Shown here: in pieces, positions 26,111-34,538 of the stretch
How positions within the stretch are numbered: position 1 is the stretch's first letter
How the letters are laid out: each line of letters begins with the position of its first letter
Assembly (NCBI GenBank): GCA_013215825.1
Contig: JABSQN010000002.1
Coordinates: forward strand, 165,350 to 229,349
Direction: 5' to 3'
DNA length: 64,000 bases
DNA from: Piscirickettsiaceae bacterium
GTDB lineage: Bacteria; Pseudomonadota; Gammaproteobacteria; Nitrosococcales; Methylophagaceae
Made by a program: the position numbers and the translations under genes
Notes under the pieces: model-generated
Database searches by the model: none
What the model saw: the letters and a program-made list of their open reading frames with translations, nothing else
What the model was told of the DNA's origin: nothing

Positions 26111-26142
26111 TCAAGAATCAAGCTGGCTGACTCCTTGATTTT
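26111..26142 (-). repeat. GGGGTCAGCC-type repeat, copy 2
   Basis: Read on the minus strand this gives AAAATCAAGGAGTCAGCC followed by AGCTTGATT, close to the 29.5 kb copy. The outer parts are mutually inverted (AATCAAG...CTTGATT). Confidence 0.55.
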
Positions 26143-26152
26143 CGCAATTAGA

Positions 26153-26174
26153 GGCTAGCGTCCCCTTTAATTCA
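26153..26174 (-). repeat. ATTAAAGGGGACGCTAGCC repeat, 26.2 kb copy
   Basis: On the minus strand it reads GAATTAAAGGGGACGCTAGCC, matching the copies at 13.03, 13.79 and 38.33 kb. It lies directly beside a copy of the other scattered repeat. Confidence 0.55.
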
Positions 26175-26192
26175 TACTTAAACGACACAGAG

Positions 26193-26233
26193 CAAAAAGC
26201 CCCCGCACTACACTTGAATGCTGGAGCTTTTTG
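26193..26233 (-). terminator. Terminator of the metalloprotease gene
   Basis: AAAAAGCTCCAGC and GCGGGGGCTTTTT on the minus strand form an imperfect stem with a T5 run 56 bp after the protease stop. The flanking A-run also allows termination in the other direction. Confidence 0.75.
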
Positions 26234-26288
26234 TATATCAGTACTGGCTACAATCGCAGCCAGTAGTCTTATCTAAGCTAAGGAGCTA

Positions 26289-28895
26289 TCAAATTGTGAC
26301 TTCATTTGTATACGCTGAAGCCCCCTCGTCATTAATGGCTTTCACTCGATACTTGTAACCACTCTCTGTTGGCACGTCAGTTCGATTAACATCTGCTCCA
26401 ACCGTTTTGTAGTCATTATATGCACACGTTCTCACTCTATTTTTGCCTTTGCCACTGGTTACTTCTGAGCAGCGTTCAATAACAAAGCTCGCTTCATTAT
26501 TAGAGTTATCTGTCCACGATAATTCGGCACTGCTAATCACTTTATTTCGACCTTTACCTGTTTTCACCAATGTGGCTAATAAGGCCGTTGGTGCGTTAGG
26601 AATCGTCGCTTGTTCAGTAACAGTAATTCCAATAGAGCTCGTATTTGTGGCTGCACTATCATCTGTCACTGTCAGCGTTGCAGTGTATGTACCAGCTACA
26701 TTATAGCTATGTTCAACAACACTTCCGCTTGCCGTATTACCATCTCCAAAATCCCATGCATATGATACTAATGAACCATCATTGTCATATGACTCTGCAC
26801 CGGAAAATGACACGAAAAGAGGGCCGGTTCCGCTGGTATTTTGTGCAGTAATAACGGCTGTTGGCACAATATTGGTATCTACAATAACAGTCAGATCGAC
26901 ATTACTTGTTGAGAAGCCCCCAAAGCCATCACTAACGGTATAGCTGAAGGTATCCCCTCCAACAGAATCTAAATGAGGTGTATAAACGAGTTTATTATCA
27001 TTAATCACCACTCCTCCGAGGGTAGGCACAGAGACACTATCAATAGATAAAATATCGTTATCAGAATCGCTATCATTTGATAAGACATCTATTGTTGTGG
27101 CTGTATTCTCAGTCACCACTATTTGAGTATCATCTAATGTAACGGGTGCATGGTTGACAACCGTTGTGGCACTGGCAACACCTGATAGCTCCGTCTCATT
27201 TCCTGAGGCATCTCGTGCTTTAACCTGATAACTATACTGAGTACCACTGGCTAAATTTGTTGCAATATAGCTTGTTCCAGAGAGCCAATCACTCGCCACG
27301 CAGGCCACTCCACCAGCAGTACATATAAATTGGTATTTAACCACACCGGAGTCATCAGTCGATGCCGTAGATGATAGTTCTATCGTTGTTCGACTGCTTG
27401 CTTCAACAAATAATGTAGGGGTTGGATTCGGTGGTGTGATATCTAAACTGGCAGGCACAACTGAACCAGAGATGTAATATTGACTTAAACTGCCATAATT
27501 TGAATAGGGTGTCGCCACATTACCGACACCAGTGACACTCAGGTAATAACGTCCAGCAATCACATTGGCTGCAATAATAGCATTGGTCTCATTCAATACA
27601 TCATCAACAATCACAGTGCCGTAATCATCGGTCAATGTTGCTTTAACATCCAGATTCGATCCACGTAAACTACTGCGTGTGTAGGCATCCCAAGCTGGAT
27701 TGATAACTAAATTTATATCACCAGACGCGGTGTCAAAATAGAATGTATCTATATCAGTAGATGTTTCAATGACCCCTTTATTATCTGTTCGTACATTTAG
27801 AGGATCAAATTCAGGGTTACTGCTGGCGATAAAGCCATCACTATCCACTAATAAGGCGGTAGCTGAAGTGTCATCATTACCATGATCATCTGCACGATAC
27901 GTTAACTGACTTTGAATAATCGCCAGATCATCCTGTGTATTGTTGGCATCGGGGTATTCACCTTTACTCCATTGAGTGACACTAGTGTAATAGCCCACCC
28001 CCATAATTGGTGCCCATGATGTAACGCCAGAACCATGCCCGGTGTAATAACCAGCCGTGCTAGTTCCATCATGTCCTAAGGCGAGGTTATGCCCCAATTC
28101 ATGTGATGCTGCTTCAGAGACATAAGGAGGATAACCTGAACCCAAATTGTCATAATAAACCAGTGCAGGTTGGTAGTATGGGTAACTTGAGCCACCCCAA
28201 ACACCTACATAAGCAATCCCCCCTGCTGAGTCTCCGTGAGGCAGTAAATCACCTTTTGCATCCGTACCTTTGGTAATTAAAATATGTCCGACTTTAGGGC
28301 CAAAGGCGACAGGCGCTTCGGTGGTCACATCAATATCAAATGGCGCTAAATCTTCGGCTATTCGGTGCCAAATTTCGCCTATTGCCTTACGTTCCGAAGT
28401 AGAAAAACTCGCTGTATTACCATCAGTATCATACGGTAAGGCTTGATAATTACTCACTCCCGTATAGGAATTCCATGCCGTGCCTGAGAAATTATAACCA
28501 ACGAAGTTAACATAAACAGTATTGGCAGCGCCAAGCTTGCTATGCAAACTAAAGGTATCGGTAGGGTTGATTCCTTCTTGTGTAGGATCGGCTTCTAAAT
28601 CAGCCTGTGTTATGTGTTCTGGAAGTTCGGTATCTGCATAAAAAATACCACCCTGTTTATCAACCTTGATATGGGCAATATCATTAGCAGGAAAACTAAA
28701 ACTATTCAGCCATTTCATCGCTCGTTGCTGAGCAGGTGCAGGCAAACTCTCAAGTCGTGCTCTTAATTTACTTTCAGGAAGGTGCTCAATATTGAAAGGA
28801 GCTTCTTGGCCAAACACTCTTGACTCAGCTGGGACAGCTAATACAGAGCTTGATAATATTGAAGTTACAAGAAGTGTTAAATAGCTAATTCTCAT
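26289..28895 (-). CDS. Secreted zinc metalloprotease with Ig-like, PKD and Fn3 domains
   Basis: An 868-aa exoprotein with signal peptide (residues 1-20). A metzincin-type catalytic domain carries H265-E-L-G-H269-N-L-A-L-G-H275, three His zinc ligands. After it come a pre-peptidase-like beta domain (about 345-485), an Fn3-like domain (500-585), a cadherin/Ig-like domain with TLDDTQIVVTEN (595-685), a PKD domain with YAWDFGDG (690-770) and a final Fn3-like domain (775-868) with a Cys pair. ATG 28895 has GGAGA upstream. It should degrade extracellular protein; the appended domains may bind surfaces or glycans. Confidence 0.92.
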   Translation of the reverse strand: MRISYLTLLVTSILSSSVLAVPAESRVFGQEAPFNIEHLPESKLRARLESLPAPAQQRAMKWLNSFSFPANDIAHIKVDKQGGIFYADTELPEHITQADLEADPTQEGINPTDTFSLHSKLGAANTVYVNFVGYNFSGTAWNSYTGVSNYQALPYDTDGNTASFSTSERKAIGEIWHRIAEDLAPFDIDVTTEAPVAFGPKVGHILITKGTDAKGDLLPHGDSAGGIAYVGVWGGSSYPYYQPALVYYDNLGSGYPPYVSEAASHELGHNLALGHDGTSTAGYYTGHGSGVTSWAPIMGVGYYTSVTQWSKGEYPDANNTQDDLAIIQSQLTYRADDHGNDDTSATALLVDSDGFIASSNPEFDPLNVRTDNKGVIETSTDIDTFYFDTASGDINLVINPAWDAYTRSSLRGSNLDVKATLTDDYGTVIVDDVLNETNAIIAANVIAGRYYLSVTGVGNVATPYSNYGSLSQYYISGSVVPASLDITPPNPTPTLFVEASSRTTIELSSTASTDDSGVVKYQFICTAGGVACVASDWLSGTSYIATNLASGTQYSYQVKARDASGNETELSGVASATTVVNHAPVTLDDTQIVVTENTATTIDVLSNDSDSDNDILSIDSVSVPTLGGVVINDNKLVYTPHLDSVGGDTFSYTVSDGFGGFSTSNVDLTVIVDTNIVPTAVITAQNTSGTGPLFVSFSGAESYDNDGSLVSYAWDFGDGNTASGSVVEHSYNVAGTYTATLTVTDDSAATNTSSIGITVTEQATIPNAPTALLATLVKTGKGRNKVISSAELSWTDNSNNEASFVIERCSEVTSGKGKNRVRTCAYNDYKTVGADVNRTDVPTESGYKYRVKAINDEGASAYTNEVTI

Positions 28896-29371
28896 ATTAA
28901 TATCTCCATTAAATCTCAATCGTTGAGATAAATAAAAAAATGGTGCAGAGATGAATGGAGTAGTACTTAAAGTATCTCTTGTATCGCTTCATTTCAAATC
29001 AACTCCTTTCGGTAACCGTTCGACCCTACACTCTATGAAGGGCATTGGTTTTGCGTCACTGCATTACTACAGTTTTGCCTTTATTCGCGAAGCTAATAGC
29101 TCAAGAGCGAACAATGAGGTCAATATATGCGACCTAGTTAACAGTTTACACAACCGTTAACCGCCAAACTGTGAGCCAGTTCACACTAGAATTTGTAGTG
29201 TGTAATTAACTATTCTTTAATTCTCGAACGCAACTCATAAATAGAAAGTCGCTCTCAATATTAGTTATAAAGGCATGATAATATCTAAATTAAGATACAA
29301 AAATATTGCCACCATAACTCCTTTCAAAGAACTAGCTACAACCTCTACCTGACCAGAACTTATTGTCAGTG
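28896..29371. other. 476-bp intergenic region
   Basis: AT-rich sequence upstream of the metalloprotease and before the IS3 remnant. A 69-codon open frame at 28951-29160 has no recognisable features and is not called. No RNA gene was recognised. Confidence 0.5.
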
Positions 29372-29494
29372 TGAGGCTCCCCGATAAAACTGGATACCCA
29401 CGTAATTGAATTGGAGTCCACAATGAATAGACAATGTACCGCTTTCACGAAAGAGTTTAAACTAGAAGCCTTAAAACTGGCAGAGCAACCTAAA
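29372..29494 (+). mobile_element. IS3-family left-end remnant, copy A
   Basis: It begins with a terminal-repeat-like TGAGGCTCCCCGATAAAACTGG and continues into the start of a transposase orfA (ATG 29423): MNRQCTAFTKEFKLEALKLAEQP. Homology then stops at CAACCTAA. A near-identical piece in the opposite direction lies at 35300-35420 and stops at exactly the same place. Confidence 0.88.
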
Positions 29495-29496
29495 AA

Positions 29497-29523
29497 ATAT
29501 CAGGGGTCAGCCAGCTTGATTTA
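29497..29523 (+). repeat. GGGGTCAGCC-type repeat, copy 3
   Basis: ATCAGGGGTCAGCCAGCTTG followed by ATTTA begins two bases after the IS3 remnant ends. It is the closest relative of the 26.1 kb copy. Confidence 0.6.
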
Positions 29524-29609
29524 TACTTTGGAATGGTAGTTGATTGACTAACTCTGAATGCGGGTAAAAACACCTTCTTTACATTCAAATAATGACAGGA
29601 TATAAAAAT

Positions 29610-30353
29610 ATGCTTACATGGATCCAAGGAGAAATAGTTGAAAATAAGCAGTGGTGTACGGATCTATTCTCTCTTAAAATCAAGATAGACCCATTAAAAT
29701 TTAAGGCCGGTCAGTTTGCTATGGTTGGACTCGATATTGATGACAAATTGGTTCACCGCCCGTATTCAGTGATAAATACACCACAAGATTCATTGCTGGA
29801 AATTCACTTTAATACATTTGAAAAAAGCTACTTAACCACCGAACTAGCGAATCTGAAATCGGGTGACGCTATTCATGTAGCTGACCGTCTGAATGGTTTG
29901 CTGACATTAGATCAAGTGCCTGATGTGCCACATTTATGGTTATTTGCAACGGGTACGGGTATAGGCCCTTTTATATCCATTCTAAACACAGCAGAACCGT
30001 GGCAGCGTTTTGAAAAAATTATATTGTGCTACTCAGTAAAAACAGTTAAAGAAATGGCCTATCGTGCCGATTTGGAACAGCTGAAATCGCGTTATCCCGA
30101 TCAATTCTGTTTTGTTCCATTTGTTACCCGCGAAAAATCACCAGACACGATTAACGCTCGCATTACTACCTATCTTGAAAGTGGTGAGCTTGAAAAACGA
30201 GTCGGTTTGCAGCTTTCACCAGAATTAACTCATATTATGTTGTGTGGTAATTCTAGGATGTTAGAGGAGGCAACGATGCAACTTGAGAATAAAGGTTTGC
30301 GCCGCCATACACGTCGTGAACCTGGTCATATTGCTACAGAAAAATATTACTAA
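29610..30353 (+). CDS. fpr: Ferredoxin/flavodoxin-NADP+ reductase
   Basis: A 247-aa FAD enzyme that moves electrons between NADPH and ferredoxin or flavodoxin. FAD-binding RPYSVINTP lies near residue 48 and the nucleotide-binding ATGTGIGPF near 112. The C-terminus ends in the ITEKYY-type aromatic tail (ATEKYY) typical of bacterial FNR subclass. ATG 29610 has AGGA nine bases upstream and opens at the usual family position; an ATG at 29592 adds six residues. It may support oxidative stress or Fe-S assembly. Confidence 0.93.
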   Translation: MLTWIQGEIVENKQWCTDLFSLKIKIDPLKFKAGQFAMVGLDIDDKLVHRPYSVINTPQDSLLEIHFNTFEKSYLTTELANLKSGDAIHVADRLNGLLTLDQVPDVPHLWLFATGTGIGPFISILNTAEPWQRFEKIILCYSVKTVKEMAYRADLEQLKSRYPDQFCFVPFVTREKSPDTINARITTYLESGELEKRVGLQLSPELTHIMLCGNSRMLEEATMQLENKGLRRHTRREPGHIATEKYY

Positions 30354-30402
30354 GAAAAATGAAATCAATCAACGACGTGATAGCAAAAAACTTAACGATA
30401 GG

Positions 30403-30735
30403 TTAATGAATTGAAATGGGCTTTATTGAAGAACGGGCCATCAAATTATAAATCATTTTTTTTTCTTCTCTCGTTAGACCTTGCCTTCGAATTTTCTCAT
30501 TAAGTGTAAGATAGCGAGCGTTACCATGATAATTTCGCCATAGCATTCTTCGCTCCAAATCTCGACGACTTAAATAACGTCGTTCTCGTTGGCGCCGATC
30601 TACTTTTGGCCACAATAAATAGGATGCTTTAATCGCACGTATCCACTTGTCACTGCCAAAAGGATGGCGATTAACGCGGCGGCAATTACTACGCCGCGCC
30701 TCTACTCGTCTACTATCTTGTCTAGAATTAGTCAT
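30403..30735 (-). CDS. Small arginine-rich protein, unknown
   Basis: A 110-aa protein, extremely rich in Arg (DRRQRERRYLSRRDLERRM). It has a central IKASYLLWPKVDRR motif, which I recall from uncharacterised gammaproteobacterial proteins, and a helical end (LTREEKKMIYNLM). No catalytic motif or signal peptide is visible. It lies convergent to fpr. The charge suggests nucleic-acid binding, but the basis is composition only. Confidence 0.6.
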   Translation of the reverse strand: MTNSRQDSRRVEARRSNCRRVNRHPFGSDKWIRAIKASYLLWPKVDRRQRERRYLSRRDLERRMLWRNYHGNARYLTLNEKIRRQGLTREEKKMIYNLMARSSIKPISIH

Positions 30736-30777
30736 TATAAGAATCTGACCAGCTTATTCGTTATTTAGTTCATTAAG

Positions 30778-30806
30778 GAAATCAATGGGTCAGCCAATTT
30801 TATTTA
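30778..30806 (+). repeat. GGGGTCAGCC-type repeat, copy 4
   Basis: GAAATCAATGGGTCAGCCAA with one G fewer than copy 1. It lies in the 169-bp gap before the esterase gene. Confidence 0.55.
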
Positions 30807-30904
30807 TAGTTGAGCCCTATCCCATCAAATTTATTGATAAAATAACAAAATCAATAATACTAATTTTTAGTACTTTTCTTTTTATCCTAATTTAAGCAGA
30901 TAAT

Positions 30905-31573
30905 ATGACCCAATTATTACCCCATATTGAAGTTGAAACCAATCCCAATCCCAATGCTTCAATTATCTGGCTACATGGCTTAGGTGCTGATGGTCATGAT
31001 TTTGAACCTATTGTTGCACAATTAGCTTTACCTGAAAAAGCGGCGATTCGTTTTATATTCCCACATGCACCGTCATTATCGGTCACCATTAACAATGGTG
31101 CGATTATGCCAGCGTGGTATGACATCTTAGAAATGACTATTGATCGAAAAGTGGATGAAACCCAGCTTAAGATATCAGCTGCTTCAGTTGTTGATTTTAT
31201 CGATCATGAAATATCGCGAGGTATTGCCAGTGATCGAATTATTGTCGCTGGGTTTTCCCAAGGAGGTGCTGTCGCCTTTGAAGCCGCCCTGTCCTTTCCT
31301 AAAAAATTAGCGGGTTTGCTAGCACTTTCAACGTACTTTGCCACCAAAGACAGTGTTGAATTTAACCCGGCCAATCAGGATCTTGCCATTGAAATTCATC
31401 ATGGTGATTATGATCCTATTGTGCCTTTGAGTTTAGGCCAGCTTAGTTTTGAATTGTTATCAGCAAAAGGCTATCCAACCGCATTGAAACGCTACCCAAT
31501 GGAACACTCAGTTTGTCAGCAACAAATTGCTGATATTAGCCAATGGTTTGTCAATACCCTACAGCTTGATTAA
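30905..31573 (+). CDS. Carboxylesterase, phospholipase/carboxylesterase family
   Basis: A 222-aa cytoplasmic alpha/beta hydrolase of the type including Pseudomonas EstB and human acyl-protein thioesterase. The catalytic triad is visible: Ser118 in GFSQGG, Asp170 in HHGDYDPIVP and His201 in MEHSV. The oxyanion segment WLHGLGADGHDF lies at residues 22-33. It likely cleaves short or medium acyl esters; the natural substrate is unknown. It stands as a single gene. Confidence 0.94.
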   Translation: MTQLLPHIEVETNPNPNASIIWLHGLGADGHDFEPIVAQLALPEKAAIRFIFPHAPSLSVTINNGAIMPAWYDILEMTIDRKVDETQLKISAASVVDFIDHEISRGIASDRIIVAGFSQGGAVAFEAALSFPKKLAGLLALSTYFATKDSVEFNPANQDLAIEIHHGDYDPIVPLSLGQLSFELLSAKGYPTALKRYPMEHSVCQQQIADISQWFVNTLQLD

Positions 31574-31601
31574 CTCTAAGGCAGAAAAATAAGCCTTATT
31601 T

Positions 31602-31955
31602 TTATTGCTTATCGTATTCCTTTTGCGCCTTAATCACTGCCGAATTATGTTTGTCATTCCATTTGAGCAACGCGGTAAAGATCGGTTGAAGGGTCTTCGC
31701 TAACTCAGTATATTGATATTCAACCCGTGGTGGAATTTCTGGATATTGAGTGCGTTTAATCAAACCATCACGCTCTAATTCTCGCAGTTGCTGAGTGAGC
31801 ATTTTTTGCGAAACATCTCCGATGGCCCTTTGCAGTTGATTAAACCGCATATACCCTGTTTTAAGATGCCACAGAATTTCAGGTTTCCATCGCCCGGCAA
31901 AAACATTGAGTGTGCCACCTATTGGACAAGAAAATACATGTTTTTGTTTTGTCAT
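31602..31955 (-). CDS. HxlR-family redox-type transcriptional regulator
   Basis: A 117-aa winged-helix regulator (CPIGGTLNVFAGRWKPEILW, then the recognition helix region FNQLQRAIGDVSQKMLTQQLRELE). Cys10 lies where YodB and QorR have their conserved redox Cys, which reacts with quinones or diamide. It is divergent from a pirin and an FMN-reductase gene. A TACT-N7-AGTA inverted repeat in the 104-bp gap fits the operator type of this subfamily. I infer a quinone/electrophile-responsive switch for the neighbouring operon. Confidence 0.93.
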   Translation of the reverse strand: MTKQKHVFSCPIGGTLNVFAGRWKPEILWHLKTGYMRFNQLQRAIGDVSQKMLTQQLRELERDGLIKRTQYPEIPPRVEYQYTELAKTLQPIFTALLKWNDKHNSAVIKAQKEYDKQ

Positions 31956-31988
31956 TTGTTCATGCTCTTACAGTTACTAAAAGGTACC

Positions 31989-32003
31989 TACTTTACAATA
32001 GTA
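31989..32003 (+). promoter_or_regulatory. YodB/QorR-like operator between hxlR and pirin genes
   Basis: TACTTTACAATAGTA is an inverted repeat TACT-N7-AGTA, the pattern bound by HxlR-family regulators such as YodB. A second partial set of GTAC elements flanks it (GGTACC before, GTACTGTAC after). The location suits control of both divergent genes. Confidence 0.65.
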
Positions 32004-32059
32004 CTGTACACCACTATATTATCTTTTATAAAAATTACACGTTATAAAGGAGCTAAAAT

Positions 32060-32743
32060 ATGAGCATTCAAGTATTACATAGAGATAGCTTGCCACTAGG
32101 TGGTTTTGCCGGATTAAAAGAGCATCAGCTTGTGATAGATCATCGTGTGGGTGGTGCTAATAACACATGGGATGGGCTTGGTAACTTTGTTTATTTAGCC
32201 GATGCTCGTTTCTTGCCTAAGGGTGAAACACGTATGCATTCTCATAGAGAACTTGATGTTATCTCGCTTATGGTTGAAGGTCGTATCGACCATGAAGGTT
32301 CATTAGAGCACGGCCAGTCAGTAAATACCGATCAAGTGCAGGTTCAACGCGCCGGTGGTGATGGATTTAGTCATAATGAAATTAACCCTGATGATCAAAC
32401 AAATCGTATGATACAGATTTGGGTTTTACCTGAAGTGGCTGGTGAACCCGCTAATTATAAAATATACAATCTTGAACGCGGTGAGCTAACGCATGTTTAT
32501 GGTGGGTCTAAAAGCCAGGATAAAACTCTGGATAGCCATACCATGATAGAAGTGGCAAACTTAGCCACTGGTCAGGAAGTATCAAAAGATGGCGAGTTTC
32601 TGGCCTATATCACCCGAGGACAAGGTATATTAAATGGTGAAACAGTGAAAGATGGTGATCTTGTTCGTGGTGATCAGCTAAATTTCACCGCGGTGGATGA
32701 TGGGCAGATCATTGTTATCACCCAAAAAAAACATTCATCTTAA
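32060..32743 (+). CDS. Pirin-family bicupin protein
   Basis: A 227-aa pirin (YhaK-like short form). The metal-binding histidines of the first cupin are in MHSHRELDVISL and in the glutamate-containing strand near HNEINP; the second cupin (about 145-227) lacks them, as usual. Several bacterial pirins have quercetin dioxygenase activity or act as redox sensors. It is followed by an FMN-reductase gene 21 bp later and faces an HxlR regulator, forming a plausible quinone-stress module. Confidence 0.94.
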   Translation: MSIQVLHRDSLPLGGFAGLKEHQLVIDHRVGGANNTWDGLGNFVYLADARFLPKGETRMHSHRELDVISLMVEGRIDHEGSLEHGQSVNTDQVQVQRAGGDGFSHNEINPDDQTNRMIQIWVLPEVAGEPANYKIYNLERGELTHVYGGSKSQDKTLDSHTMIEVANLATGQEVSKDGEFLAYITRGQGILNGETVKDGDLVRGDQLNFTAVDDGQIIVITQKKHSS

Positions 32744-32764
32744 TTATTAGAAAAGGACAACATC

Positions 32765-33340
32765 ATGGTTAAATTACTTTTTCTTGCTGGTAGCGCTCGC
32801 AAAGATTCTATCAACAAGAAACTAGCTAAACTAGCTGCTGAAATAGCACAAGATGCCGGTGCTCAAGTGACCTATATTGATTTGAAAGATTTTGAAATGC
32901 CGATATATGACGGTGACTTTGAGCAGGAGAATGGTGTCCCTGACAATGCTAAGAAACTCAAACAGCTTTTTAGCGACCATGATGGATTCTTTATTGCATC
33001 GCCTGAATATAACAGCTCTATGTCTGCTCTTTTGAAGAATTCATTAGACTGGATTTCTCGCCCACATGAAGAAAACGAAGCGCCTTTAATTGCATTTAGA
33101 GGAAAGGTGGCAGCTTTAAGTGCTGTTTCACCGGGTGGCTTGGGCGGTTTACGAGGGTTAGTTCCACTACGGATGATGTTGGGCAATATTGGTGTCACCG
33201 TTATCCCTTCACAAATAGCTGTTAGCTCTGGATTTCAAGCATTTGATGAAGATGGCCAGCTGGGTGATGACAACCAAGTAAGAATGCTTAAGGCAACGGT
33301 GGATGAATTTATAAAAACGGCTAATCGATTAAGTAACTGA
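32765..33340 (+). CDS. NADPH-dependent FMN reductase / quinone reductase
   Basis: A 191-aa flavodoxin-fold reductase. The FMN-phosphate loop is GSARKDSINKKLA (about residues 8-20); the family motif SPEYNSSMSALLKNSLDWISR lies at about 80-100; GGLGGLRG lies near 120. Relatives (ChrR, AzoR-like, ArsH) reduce quinones, azo dyes or chromate using NAD(P)H. Being 21 bp after a pirin gene and next to an HxlR regulator, it most likely detoxifies quinones. Confidence 0.94.
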   Translation: MVKLLFLAGSARKDSINKKLAKLAAEIAQDAGAQVTYIDLKDFEMPIYDGDFEQENGVPDNAKKLKQLFSDHDGFFIASPEYNSSMSALLKNSLDWISRPHEENEAPLIAFRGKVAALSAVSPGGLGGLRGLVPLRMMLGNIGVTVIPSQIAVSSGFQAFDEDGQLGDDNQVRMLKATVDEFIKTANRLSN

Positions 33341-33375
33341 GTAGACAAAAATTAAGGGCTTAGCCTAGTTGATTT

Positions 33376-33855
33376 TCAAGTCAATAATACTCTCTGGTCT
33401 GGTGCCCCATTCATAAAACTATTTTCGTTTAACGTATTTAGATAAATTGCATTGACCGTTACCTGTTCATATAACCAATAATAAAACCCACCGTGGTATA
33501 CGCTATATCGCCAGTCATATTGACATTGAACCCATCTATTATCGAGTGAGCCTATCGTTCTAGGGGCTATATCAGAATCAGCCGACCCAATATACTCAAG
33601 TATCTTATTGCTTAAGCCGATTTGAAATTGATCAAACTGAATCGTGTCATCATCTGGCTGTGAATAACGTAGTCTATTGCCAAGCAAATCGTCACCGTGC
33701 TGATCGATGACACATTGCGTATCGAACGCATAAAAAGTGGGTGGAAATACAAGAGGATAGTGATTCGCTATTTTTGCCCTTTGCTCAATATGTTTTTGGC
33801 TTCGTTGGCTTTTATCCCATTGTTTGATGGTTATTTGTAATACTAAGATACTCAT
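33376..33855 (-). CDS. Conserved-looking protein of unknown function
   Basis: A 159-aa protein without signal peptide or membrane segment. It is rich in aromatic residues, with a WVQCQYDWRYSVYHGGFYYWLYEQVTVNAIYLN region near 108-140 that looks structured and conserved. No family is recognised. The frame has normal amino-acid usage and fills the space between two clear genes, with which it is convergent on the left and divergent on the right. No clear ribosome-binding site is seen, which lowers confidence. Confidence 0.6.
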   Translation of the reverse strand: MSILVLQITIKQWDKSQRSQKHIEQRAKIANHYPLVFPPTFYAFDTQCVIDQHGDDLLGNRLRYSQPDDDTIQFDQFQIGLSNKILEYIGSADSDIAPRTIGSLDNRWVQCQYDWRYSVYHGGFYYWLYEQVTVNAIYLNTLNENSFMNGAPDQRVLLT

Positions 33856-33904
33856 AGTGATAGCGTCGGTTTGAAATTAATAATATGCCCGCTATAATAT
33901 CACT

Positions 33905-33927
33905 AGAGGGGATCAGCCATGATTTTA
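33905..33927 (+). repeat. GGGGTCAGCC-type repeat, copy 5 (degenerate)
   Basis: GAGGGGATCAGCCATGATTT keeps the core with an inserted base. It sits in the divergent gap between 33855 and 33952. Confidence 0.45.
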
Positions 33928-33951
33928 AAGACATAGCATAGGAAACAGTGA

Positions 33952-34434
33952 ATGGATTTTGATTATTTTGTTTTATCTCGTGCCATACATGTTGTTGGCG
34001 TAGTACTTTGGATTGGTGGTGTTGCTTTTGTGACAACTGTTCTGCTGCCTTCGATTAAAAAGATAACGGATACCGATAACCGGTTGGCCTTATTTGAACA
34101 ACTGGAAGGCAGGTTTGCAGTCCAAGCTAGAATTGTAACGCTTATTACCGGCTTGGCTGGTTTCTATATGCTGAGTGTGATGGATGCGTGGCATCGATAT
34201 CAAGATATACACTTTTGGTGGCTGCATTTAATGACCTTTATCTGGATAATTTTTACTATTGTGCTGTTTGTACTTGAGCCGTTGTTTTTACATCGCTGGT
34301 TTCATCAGCAAGCCTTAAAAGACAGTGAAAAAGCCTTTGCAACAATCCACCGTATGCATAAAATATTGCTATCACTTAGTTTGTTGGCTGTTTTTGGTGC
34401 TGCGGCTGGTTCTCATGGACTTCAGTTTTTTTAG
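33952..34434 (+). CDS. CopD-like four-helix membrane protein
   Basis: A 160-aa integral membrane protein with four helices (about residues 10-32, 58-76, 88-112 and 134-152). The first helix carries SRAIHVVGVVLWIGGVAF, a pattern typical of the CopD superfamily, and additional His residues occur in helices 3 and 4. Relatives are linked to copper uptake or are haem-binding. No copper genes are adjacent, though an HMA protein is encoded 6 kb away. Function uncertain. Confidence 0.85.
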   Translation: MDFDYFVLSRAIHVVGVVLWIGGVAFVTTVLLPSIKKITDTDNRLALFEQLEGRFAVQARIVTLITGLAGFYMLSVMDAWHRYQDIHFWWLHLMTFIWIIFTIVLFVLEPLFLHRWFHQQALKDSEKAFATIHRMHKILLSLSLLAVFGAAAGSHGLQFF

Positions 34435-34487
34435 ATAGTTTGCAGGCTGAAGCCTACACCCCGGATCATTTCTTATCTTTTTGGGGT

Positions 34488-34514
34488 AAATCAAGGGATC
34501 AGGCAACTTGATTT
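34488..34514 (+). repeat. GGGGTCAGCC-type repeat, copy 6
   Basis: AAATCAAGGGATCAGGCAAC followed by TTGATTT. The ends are mutually inverted (AAATCAAG/CTTGATTT), so it can form a hairpin just before the methyltransferase gene. Confidence 0.5.
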
Positions 34515-34538
34515 CTGTATTAGTAGTTTGGAGCTTTC

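Larger units (their letters stand above)
25861..26288. other. 428-bp upstream region of the efflux operon
   Basis: No gene is seen. It contains the efflux operator candidate (25940-25956), two scattered repeats (26111-26142 and 26153-26174) and the terminator of the metalloprotease gene. The stretch 25957-26110 shows nothing notable. Confidence 0.6.

Noticed and set aside
28951..29160. Plus-strand open frame of 69 codons
   Set aside because: No start signal or recognisable motif; lies in the upstream region of the metalloprotease.
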